The translations under genes and the position numbers were made by a program. From Amphibalanus amphitrite (lineage: Eukaryota; Arthropoda; Thecostraca; Balanomorpha; Balanidae), in contig NW_024882948.1 of assembly GCF_019059575.1 (NCBI RefSeq), positions 1-64,000 of the forward strand: a DNA stretch of 64,000 bases, written 5' to 3'. Below the pieces are notes generated by a model. It searched no databases and was not told the origin of the DNA. It worked only from the letters and a program-made list of their open reading frames with translations. Shown here in pieces: positions 39,501 to 51,500 of this stretch (its first letter is position 1; each line of letters starts with the position of its first letter).

Positions 39501-42500
39501 TTTTTATCTAACACCGACACAAAACCGATACCTTTGGACACATTTATGGTGCTGATATATAATGTAAACGTAAGCATAGGTGGATTCAGGCAAGGGAAAT
39601 AACTAGGAGCGTCACATGAGAAAGTGAGAAACATAAGAAACAACTCAAAGCGCCACTAGGTACGGTAACCTCTGACAAGATGTAAAGCAGGTGCCTACCA
39701 GTACCAGGCGACTGCTGCCAGTGCTGAGGCCTAGGTAACCGGTGGGCAAGGAGCCCCGATCGCTCAGCTTGAACCCAACTAAACTAGCTGCCGGTGTAAC
39801 AGAAACTGCAATCGAAAACTGGCTTCAGGATGAGCAAGACTCGATATAAGCTCATGATCAACCAGATGACGAAGAGCGCTTCACCATCGGTGTCTTCATT
39901 CTCTTCGGAACACATGTGTGAAAAGTCACAGTCAGTGTCTCGCACCCATGTAGCACCGGCCGCGCCGCAGCGGGGCAGACCTCACGCGCGTCCCTGTTGA
40001 CACGTTCGGAGCACTGCAGACGCGTGCGGCCCCGTTTGGCCATATTGGACGGCACGCAATATGCTGGGCACGCAGGGGCCACCGGAAAAGATCGTGTCAG
40101 GAAGTTGAAGCCGAGTGACGTGGCAGCAGAATAGGTTGTCGACTGTGAGGCGACTTGGCGTGACTTCCGACAGAACTGGCGGCCATGTGATTGGATAAAA
40201 CACTGATATTTGACCATAGAACATCACCCATAACTGCAAGCATTACAGCTTATGCGTTACTGTTACGCATCCCTTTGGTGATATTCCTACCAACATTAGA
40301 AACATTGATATTGATGGCGCCGCCACAAGCCACTAACAACGCAAATTGAAACCTAAAATGCTCACGCTTTCCAAAATATGAAATGTGAGTCGCCCACCGA
40401 TGTCATCTCTCCAACTCACCGCCTCACCGACCCGTTCTCCCCCTAACTCACCGACTTGTCGAACATGGGATGGTTGTCGTTGACGTCTCGCACGTTGACG
40501 ACGAAGGCGCAGGTGCCCTCCAGCGACGGCGAGCCCCTGTCGTTGGCCTTGACGATCACTCTCAGCTCCTTTTCGTGGTCCGGCTCGTCACGATTGAACA
40601 CCTGTGACAGGTCAAAGGTCAAGGGTTAAACACCTGTCACAGGTCAAAAGTGAAAGGTTGTACACACGTGACAGTTCAAAGGTCAAAGGTTTAACATCTG
40701 TGGTAGGGCAAATGTTTAAAGTTAAACATCTGTAACAAAGCTGAGGTTTGAGGCTAGACAACTGTGACAGGTTAAGGCTAGATATCGCTGATTGAATACC
40801 TATTGATTAACAGGTTGATGATTGACAGATTGATCGACAGAGTGATTGATGACAGGTCAGAGGTCAAAGGTTGGGCAGCTGAAAGAGGTAAGAGGCTGAA
40901 TGTCAAAGGTAAATGAAAAGGTCTAGAAAAGGTGGAAAAGATCACTAACCCGTCAACCGACCCGTCGGACGCATAAACTATGTATGTACCAGGTTCTTTG
41001 TCCAGCAAAATAATCAAATACCTATCGCACATGAGAAAAAAAACTTCTTTCTCTTCTGGTTGTTGTGACCGAGACATGCACGAGTCATTAACAGTGAAAG
41101 CAGAAAAAATGATGCTGCAAGATAAAGCATAACAGCGATAACTCAATTCCAAGGAGCTGAGCCAACACTGTTGACAGCAGCAGTAAATATCTGATACGGC
41201 GGACCGACGTGAAAGCTCCCGTGAACAGCGCTGCCACACGCGCGGACGCGATCGGCAGTAACTTTGTAAGCCGGTGTCGGGAATGATTGGCTGCAGGAGC
41301 TCACAGCCAGGCGTCGGTCCGCCACGCATGTGATCAATCACGGCATTTACCGTGTCGAAAGGAGACGGCTGCTGGAAACCTGCGCAGGGGACGATCAGTG
41401 AAAGCCGAGCAACACACGGGTTGTACGCCAATGCATGTAGTGTAATATTACTCTTCAATAAAACATGGATGTGGTGCTACTTAGAACAATTAACTTGGAG
41501 CATGTCATTCCCTCGCCGCTATTATACGAATTGGCCTTTGTAAACACACTATCTTGCATTGTCTAAAAGAAGTTACGCGAAAATGATCGCGTATTTATGA
41601 CCAACTGAACTGTCCCATGAGCTTCGACTGATGATCGATGTTACTTGGTGTGGTGACCTTTATAATGATAACAGACAGTCAGCGGCTTCAATATCCATTA
41701 GCGGCTGCTGACGCCCGGACAACCAGCTCAGGAGCCAGGACATGACACGTGCTTATTCAGGCTGCACTTAGCGGAGGCCCGCGATCCGACGCGAGACACG
41801 AGCCATCAGTGATAAAGGCGCATCGGTTTATTGATCAGTGAAGATGACCGGCCCAAAGCGGTACATTTTACCACCTGTTCGATGGATTATTGGAGTACAT
41901 AAAGCATGCAAGGCGTCCTCAAACATCCATTAGAGTACAATGCCGACATAGATCTTGACCCAGTGTTGAAAAGCTGCAGTTAATCGTGCCAATGGTAATT
42001 AATTCATGAACCAGGCCGGCGGCAATTTATAACGCAATTTGAGGTCGCATTATCATGATGGCTCGACAAACATTGAAGTTCCGCGTAGCAGTACGGTTAA
42101 TTGTTAAGTGTTCACCAAATATGCAGCTAATGAAGGAATAAAATATTTGAAGGTTGCAAGGCATGCTATGATATGCTTCCCAGGTTGCCCGACGCATGAC
42201 ATAGGTATTAGGTATCCACATCCACGAAAAAGTCATGTGCACCCAGAAACACCACTTTAATAAACGTACAGTTAATTATACATAAGGAGTGACATAAAAA
42301 CTACGAAGAAGCGCGAATCATGAATGCTACTGCTAGCAAGACTTCTGCTCCTTTTTTCTTCCACTACCTACCTCCTACCATCGACTCCTATCCAAGCAAT
42401 GTACCCTCCCTGTAGATAGCGTTAGTGAGCCTGAAACGCCGTACTCGTAGCAATTTCCTGTCTCGACAGGTCTGTTTCCGCCTTGGCCTTGCGCCGGAGG

Positions 42501-45500
42501 GGGGGGGGGCTGACGGAGGGGGGGGGAGCGCGGTGGTATGGGGGTCAGAGACGCGTCACGCAGAACGTCACCTAGCCGTCAGGTCCGACAGTTCACTCGC
42601 CGTGTGATTACAGAGCGCGTCCGGTCGGACGGGCACGCAGACACCTCGGTAAATCAGGGCACCCGCAGTGAGACCCGGCCGGAGCGCTGCATTCAGCCCG
42701 TGTGGCATGCAGGTCAGACAGCGCCTAAATCATTACAATGAGCGCGCGAAATGGAGAATGGTCGACCTACCGACCTGGCTCGAATAAATATGCGAGGGTT
42801 ATCGGTGTCTGCATCCTGAGCTGATCTAATCAAAGAAAGAAATGATAATATTCAGTAGACTGCATAGAGTCTTTGACTCATTGAAGCAAGTATGAGGAGG
42901 CATAGTTTGCAATATGGCATTCCATACCAGCTTCCAAGAATGCATTGAGAGCGTAGTTCTGCGTTAAATTGAGACCATGATGCAAGGATATCGAGCATTC
43001 ACATTTTACACAGCCATTCAGCAAGCGACTTTCAACAATGCTACTTCTTCTAGGAACACTGCTTTGTATAGAAACTGACTACTGAAAAACGGGTAGATCT
43101 GTACTTCGCTACAATACTACAAAACGACTGCCAAGAAATGACAGTACACTGACACCTCAGGTAAAAGGCGTGCACTAAGAAAAAACAACTTGGAGCAGTG
43201 TGAGCCACTATCTTTGTTCTATCTAAGAATCAGAAAGGCACTATAGGGTTAGGTTATTCTTAACAAACAGAAGACACGGCCCTATCACTACTCAGGTCTC
43301 AGAGCCTAATGCACGCTGCACCAGCCCTACCAGCATTGCGGTACAGTATACCACTCAGGCGTTTGTCGCTAGCGACATCTAGACGCAGAGATACGAACTC
43401 GTGTCGTGCGGTGCAGTGTAACTTCAGGCGTTGACCACTAGCGACATCTAGCCGCCGGGGCTGGTACCGAAGCATGCGGTGCAATAACAAACGCTCAGGC
43501 ACAGGTTTCTACCACTGTTACATAACTTGAATGCATAAATAAACATGCTACCGCAACGTTGTGCAGGGTTCCTCGTTAGGCTTCTGTTTTAATTATATAA
43601 AGCAATTCAATTCAGTCAATTCACAATTCACAAATTACAATTCAGTCATTCAAGACCTTGAATGTAACATGAATAGGTATCTAACAATGTTTTGAAAATA
43701 TACAAAAAAAAATGATAGATAAAATATGGTTATTTATGAGCTAATGCAAATAATATGCTGGCATAAGTAGGAGCTATAATTCTTACTCTATACTTATCTA
43801 AATCTTTATGATGTATATGTTACGGGCCAAGTGCGAAGGCTAGTCCGTTTGCGAACAGACTAGTCCATTCGCGAATGGACTAGGCCGTTTGCGAATGGCG
43901 GTCCGTTTGCAAACGGACTAGTCCGTTTGCGAATGGCCGGCCATTCGCGAATGGCCTAGGCCGTTTGCGAACGGACGGGTTTGTGGCGTTGCACTTAGCC
44001 GCCGGAAGCATGGATCCTCGGATTGGGGTACGATTCCGAATGAATGGGGGACCGCTGGTCGATGCAGGGGCGTCGCCGACGGGGGGGGGGGGTCGGAGGG
44101 GTCCGGACCCCCCCCCCACACACACACACACACATTCTTGAAATATGCCGGTCCGACGCCCCCCCCCCCCCCCCCCCTCCACACACACACACTTTTGGCC
44201 ACGAAAATCGATCAAGAATAAAATAAAATATTTAAAAAACGATTTTGGTGCATTCTCAAAATAAAATTGTCTAAATCCGAGGAGTTTTCAGTATTTGGTG
44301 GGGATTACTTTGACTGACCGTCCGACCAGATCCCCTAGTCGAAAATCCGTGGCGACGCCACTGCGTCTATATGTTTAGTTTGTTCTCCGGAGCAGATCTG
44401 CGAGCTGGCGCAACTCTGGGTTAAGGTCTCCACACACCTGGTCCATTCGGGATGCGACTTTCCGCTGAACCCGCTGAATAGTTCAGATCAGTTTGGTTTC
44501 AGACCGGGACACTCAACTTACATGCCCATCCTTCTGCTGCAGAACATGGTGCTTGAGGGCTTTGAGCAAAACATGATTTCTTGTGGCATATTTTTAGATT
44601 TAAAAAGGCTTTTGACACAGTAGACCACTCAATTTTATGCAACAAACTCAAAGCAAAAAAGGCTTTTGACACAGTAGACCACTCAATTTTATGCAACAAA
44701 CTCAAAGCATATGGCATCACAGACAAACTCTTTTCAATTATTAGCTCCTTCTTAACAAACAGATATCAAAGTGTCAAATTCAACAATACCATGTCTGGCC
44801 TGCAAAGAATAGCAGTGGGCGTGCCCCAAGGCTCTATCCTTGGCCCACTCCTTTTTATTCTTTTTGTTAATGATTTCCCTAATATTTCTACCAAATTCAA
44901 ACCTTTGCTTTATGCAGATGACACAACATTGGTATTTCAAGGAAAAAGCTATGCTGAATTGCAGTCTACATTAAATGAGGAAGTTCCCAAAATTTGCAAA
45001 TGGCTCCATACAAATAAATTAGCTCTGAACACGGACAAAACTTCTTTCCAGATATACAGCAATCAGAAAGATAAAGCCACCATTAATATCCAAATGAATG
45101 GAATTACAATTAAAGAAACACAAACAGTGAAATACCTTGGTGTATTAATCGATAATGACCTCAAATGGAAAAGTCACATTAATTGCACTTCAAACATCAT
45201 AAGCCGGAATATTGGTATAATTGGTCGCTCCAGGCATTTTCTAAACAGAAAGCATAGACTTCTTTTATATAACGCTTTGGTTCTACCATACCTTAACTAC
45301 TGCTGTCTCCTTTGGGGTTACTCATCAAAAACGCATATGCTTAAACTAGTCACTCTTCAAAAAAAGATTACCAGAATTATTGATGACCAGCCCAGGCTAG
45401 CTCACAGTAGTCCAAATTTTGCCAAACTAAAGCTACTCAAACTAGAAGACATTGCCAAACAGCAAACCATATCACTCATGTATAATATAATCCATCTGAG

Positions 45501-48500
45501 ATCACCATTACCCATCATTTCCCTCTTTCAGCCAACCCGACCCGGTAATAGAGAAAGCAGAAACACAAAACATTTTATGGAGCCATTTACAAGCAAATTA
45601 TACCGCACCCAGACGTTAGCCTGGATTGGTCCGCGAATTTGGAACTCAATGATTGCAACGCATTTCCCATCCATTAAAGCTGAACCTGTATCAAAAAGAA
45701 CAATAAAAGAAACATCGAAGCAGCTTATGATAGCTGAATACTAACTCCATAACAATTATAGGTCTATTGGGCTGTGGACAGGATGCTGTGAACGACTGTA
45801 CGGAGGAATGAATGCACGCATACAGGGTAACCACGTAAGCTAAGTAACGTAGAAGCGGGCTCCGCCGGCCTGTGGCGGAGCCCTGCGTTGCCGAGCATTG
45901 GGCCCCCGCCCCTATGACCCATCCGGGCCAACCTGGGTACCGGTCCCACTTGAAAGGGACCGGTCGGCCGTCCGGGCGGGCGGGGCGCCGGCCTGTCGGG
46001 TCGGGTCGGCGCTCCCCTCGCCCGGGCGGTGGTTAGGGGGCACCCCCGGGAAAGATGATTTTCCGGGGGTGCGGGCGGGGGCTCGCGGCCCGCCTGGCCG
46101 TCAAACATTAAAACTTATTGTAGGTTAGTAGTTCTCTTGCCCGTCTTTCCTTCCCAGCTGTATTCCTTCTCCGTCTTTTTTCCTCTCTCGTTGATGTTAC
46201 CTCTCATTTTCGTTATATTGCATTAATTTCTACTCCAACCACCTCGGAACTGGCCTCTGTGGGCTGTCTGACAACAAGCTCTGCTTAGTTGGACAGCTTT
46301 ACAGAGGCTCAGTGAATGACCTCGCTTGAATTTGACCAGAAATGTTCCCTACGACCATCCACCATGTATGTATGACTGCTCCCTCTAATCCCTTCCTCCC
46401 ACTAACAATACCCTGTGTAAGTGTGCATCAGTGGGTGTTCTTGGCGTATTTTAAAATAAAAAAAAAATAAAAAAAAACCTGCACAACGCGGAAATTATAG
46501 CAACGTGTTGCCGCTGGCCAGGCTTCGGCCACCGATCTGGATCTGGGGAGGTCAAATATCCCCGTGACCTTCGAACAGCGGAGAGTCGCGTGGTGTGCGG
46601 AGACCATTAGTACCGTGCTCTGGGCTCCCCGCTGATGACCCGACCTGACCTTGGTCGAGTTTGTGGCGCTCGATTCATTCTGCTCTGGTGTGGTGTACCG
46701 GGACGGTGCGGCTTGTGTGTGGTGAGTGCGGTGCGGTGAGTGTTCGAAAAACTGTTGTGTTGCATTGCATTTAACAATACGCGCACTGCAGGGGGGTTGC
46801 TTTCAACCCCCCTTTGGTTTTTCACAGATCACGAGAAAACGGCGGCGCGCAGCAAGGCCAAATTTTGTATACCTTTTCTCCCATATTCTGCGCACATTGT
46901 GTGAAAATGCTGACTCCAGATGACCTAAGGTCAGGTCACCAGGCCAGGTTAAGTGACGTCACCTCCGAAAAAGTTTGCACTTGCACCAAAGCTACAGCTG
47001 TTGAGCAATCGATATGAAACTTTTAAGATGTAGTAAGGGTGACACTGACCCGGTTTCCATGGGCACTTTGAGACATAGCGGATTACGGGAGGATTAGGGT
47101 TGTAATTCCGACCCGTACTCACGGAACCCATGTTTTTAAGTGGATTAGGGTTCGAATGCCTCCGTTTTATCGGCTGAGAATAAAAAAGTACCGGAAATTA
47201 CGGAAAGCAAGCTGTAATCGCACTAATCCTTTATTTCACTGATCCGATCAGTGAAATAAAGGATTAGTGAGGGTTGAAATAAAGGTTAAAGGTTAAAGGA
47301 AATAAAGAAATAAAGGTTGAGTTACCAATACTTTGCACGCATCATTTCACACGGGACTTTGCACATGCCAAGTTGACTTGCCAAGTTGACGTCACTTTGC
47401 TGGATATTTCGCACTTGGCCTGACTTCGCACTTGGACTGGGAGCATAAACGCCCGTCCATTCGCAAACGGCCTAGGCCAACTGCAATAACGCACATGGAC
47501 TAGTCTATTCGCAAACGGTCTAGTCCAAGTGCGTTATCGCACTTGGACTAGGCCATTCGCGAATGGACTAGCCTTCGCACTTGGCCCGCAACATATATAG
47601 TCTAGCACTGCATTGGGTGAATACTGAAATCATGAACAGAAGTCAGAAATTGTGCATATATCAGGCACACATAAAAATCCAGTTACGAAAACATCCCACA
47701 TGAAGCCTGTCGGCATCCACCCACCTTCAGAGTGGTGAGCTGTCCAGTGGTGCGATCAATGTCGAAGAAGGACTCTGGCGAGCTGGGACTGGTGACCAGC
47801 GAGTACTCGACCTCAGCGTTCTCGCCTTTGTCCGCGTCAATCGCCTCCACCTGAACACACAGAGGGCAGAGGGATTGGTGACGGGGGCGAACGATCAGAT
47901 GACACAGAGGCACAGGACACATGGATGGACTATTGTTACTGATGTTAGCAAATAGCCATTCCTTCTGCCAAACTCATTATAGCTTAGCTGATGCAGAGAA
48001 CAGCAGAATTTTCGCGCTGGGCAAGAGCATGCATGCAACAGATAAAAGCATCCTTGTGTCTATTCATTCCTTCGTACGCTTTTTCATAATTAACAGAGAA
48101 AATCCACTGGTATGAAGTGCAACCCACCCCTGACAGGCAAAAGCCGTCAGAAGCAATCCCGGAACTATTTCAATTCCGGAGGGGAAGTGAGAGACCCCTC
48201 CCTCCTCCCCGGGGTGTCAGGAAGCTGAGCCGGGGATCGGACGCTCGCCTGCTGAGCTCTCCCCTATATCAGGAGAGTGGGGAGGCGGAAAGATACCTCA
48301 AGGGAGGGAGGGGAGCGTGTGTCATCATTGCCCAACTAATACACCCACTCCGACTCTGACAGGGGTTGCACATGGCTAGGAGCTGCCACCGACAACATAA
48401 ATATGTTGTTCACGCGTTGATATTATCCATGAAAGCTAGACTAAAAATAGAAAAATGAACACAATCCTCGAATATGGGAAAAGTGTGGCAAGAAACACAT

Positions 48501-51500
48501 ACAACATTCATGGTTTTGAAGAATTGTGACCGAGTTGAGGCTTTTCAGCCAACAATAAACCGCAATGGCAATAGCCGCTACAATCGTACTACCTCGATCA
48601 TAAAACTTCCTCGCTCTCTCATTAAATATTAATTTTCTTACATCAGCCTCAGCAGTCCTAATCTTAGAAGGGTGCATGCTGCACGCGAGTAATAAGAGGC
48701 AAAAAAAATCAAATTAGGGAGAACCGCGATAAACAGAGACCACTAGGTCCCCACCAACTCTCCCCAACCAAAACACACATCTACCTGCCTACTACGCAGC
48801 ACCCCCCCCCCCCCCCCTCTTCCCCCCCACCGCGTCCCGCCAGCCACTCATACATCCAACATACATCAATTCCATCCCACTTTACCAACACCGCACTATA
48901 AAAATAGACCCAACTAACAAGAACACGGAGTAACCAAACACTAGACTAAATCACCACTAACCTGAGTGGTTTAACTCTATTTGATGCACCCTCATCCCGA
49001 CTGGACAGCAAACTACTCGCGGTAACGACATGAAGCAAATTAACGACCCCGCCAGGTGAATTGAACAACACTCAAACAATCGTGCCAATCACCGTGTTGC
49101 CCGCGGACATCTGCCCCATAAACGCAGTGAATGCAGCCCAAATTCAGTGAGCGTTATCCACACAGCAGGCGCTGGCTGTCCATTGGCCGACGCGGCACTG
49201 ACAGTGGCTGCCACCACGGCTGTCAGGTGCGGCAATTAATGACAGAACAATCCGACAATGTCCATGGACCATGAGTCCAGCAAGGTCATGGTACATGCGG
49301 TACGGCGCGGTGCGGTACGGCACGGGACGGGACGGGACGGTACGACATTGTACGGCACGACACCGTACGGGGCGTCCCGGCATGGCAAGGGACAGCACTG
49401 ATACGGTCATACTGTATTGCTTACTTTACTAAGATCTGTTACCTATAAGATACGGTATGTCACGGTATATCAAGTAAAACTAAACACGATAGCATTCGAT
49501 ACGACACGCTAAGCTATATCGCGGTACCGATTCTCACCGATTCAATGCTACGATGTAGTCAATACGACTTGACAAGACGTAATATGATATTATATAACAC
49601 GATACAAAATAGAACTGGTAACTCGGGCGTAATAACAGGGAGACTGGTATGTAAGGAGCGTAAGGGGAAGGAGTCACAGTAACTATTTCCAGCCGTCAGT
49701 ATGACATGGCCTTAATCAGCTGATACAATCATACATCAGAATACAAAGGGCCCGGTGGCAATCCATGCAGTGGACTGGCCTGCAGGAGCCATGGACGGGG
49801 CAGCGCATTTATATTCCCCGGGTCTGATTCATAGCTCGACAGAGAGTGATGACACTATCGATTTTCGTAAGGTGTTTAAATACGTTTGCTGATTTGGTCA
49901 TAACCAATGTGAAAAAAACGAAGCGAGCTTCTGATTGCTGCTCTGCTGCAAATGCATGAACACAGGGCTAGTCAGGCCTAATGGATATTGCTACTCAGAT
50001 TCAACAACGTTGAAATCAAGGCAATGCTATCAAAACGCGACTCAGCACGTCCAACAAGCACACATCACTTACTCAATAATTTCATTCACGTAAATCCAAT
50101 CAGTCAAATAGTTGGCTTGGAACATTGATGGTTTCAATCCTTTGCCATTCAGCATTAATGAACAAATATATGGCTCACCACCACCTATTGCAATGTCCAT
50201 AATACTGATTGGTGCTCGGAGCTGGCCGACTGCCGGTTAATATACGACACCCCTCCGCAGCGTTTGATTAATTCAGCTTAGTCAATGCGCGGCCGTGGAT
50301 CAGCGAGCGCTCGGCGAAGTCTGTCCGCTGCAGCAGGCGATTACTGAACACACCCCCGGGACGCACACGCACAGGGTCTACCTACTCGTGCAATGAGAGT
50401 CCCGCAGTCGGCGGTGTAGGTAAGATGAAAAGGTAAAGAAGTTGGCAGCGATTTCCCGGAACTGGAAAGGTCATGGCACTATCTTAGTCCTTTGAGATGA
50501 CTTACTGGATTTGGTATGGCGCACGCTTAAATTTAAAGCTGCGTGGGTATCGTAAAAGTTCTTGAAAGTTTTCCCAAGATATAGCTTTGCCTTAATGAAA
50601 TATTCCATGAACAGAGTCGAAATACGCACAACTATCGCATTAAGTGACGGAAATGTACCGATGATTTTCATACGTTCAGATCATTTGATGACAAGTAAAA
50701 GGAATCGGCTAAGCCACAGACTTCTCTATATATAGAGAAGTCTGTGGCTAGGCAGTTGATAATTGCATGCATTTAAAAGTAATATTGATTGATTGACGTC
50801 TTTATGAAACAAACACACAAACCATGGCAACAACAGGGATGTTCCACCAGTGAGGTCACGGTATGTCCACCAGTGACGTCATCACTCACCGTGAGCACCG
50901 GCGTACCGCTGGGCTTATTCTCCTCCACCTCGGGACGGTAGTTCTCGCAGTCGGGGAACATCGGACGATTGTTGTTGACATCTGCGAACACAGGAAAAAG
51001 TAACGCGCTGGAAATCGGTGCGGTTATGTGGGTTTGGTTAAATGGGGCGCTTTTATCAGCAAGCACATACAGGGTGGGCCAAAAAAAAGTGTGTCACTTT
51101 TCAGCAGTAATTTCTCGAAAGTGGTAAGAGATACGAAAAAGAAACTTTCACAACTTAAAGAAAATCGTTTGACAAATTATGTGATACCAATTTTATGGAA
51201 AAGTTTCAATCGAACTGACGTTGCATCATCGATTTAAAAAACGGGATCTGTGCGTCTCTTTATTTGCGCATGTGCTTGAAGTGGGCACCGCCAAGCTGAA
51301 CGCGCTCCAGGAAGCTGACGCCCACCTCTCCGCGGTGTCTGCTGGCACTTCACGCACGTACTGCTCGACGCTGACACGCAGCTCCTCCAGGCTACCGGGC
51401 TTGTTGTGATAGACGCTGTCGCTGTCCTTGCAGGCTCCCCAAAACCAGAAGTCCAGCGGGTTGAGGTCAGGACTGTGAGGAGCCCACTGCTTTTCGCTTC

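Larger units (their letters stand above)
43816..47595. mobile_element. 3.8-kb TA-flanked inverted-repeat element with palindromic subterminal clusters
   Basis: The left end tatgttacgggccaagtgcg and the right end (complement of tatgttgcgggccaagtgcg) are inverted and flanked by TA. Both ends carry about 150 bp of shuffled palindromic motifs (gtccgtttgcgaac, ttcgcgaatgg, gactagtcc, aagtgcg). The interior is non-coding except for later insertions: a hAT-like MITE (44065-44363) and a truncated LINE (about 44460-46478). Without them it would be about 1.45 kb. Family unknown. Confidence 0.65.

Noticed and set aside
39858-40239. Minus-strand frame of 119 residues next to exon 5
   Set aside because: No similarity to cadherin or other families; composition like intron.
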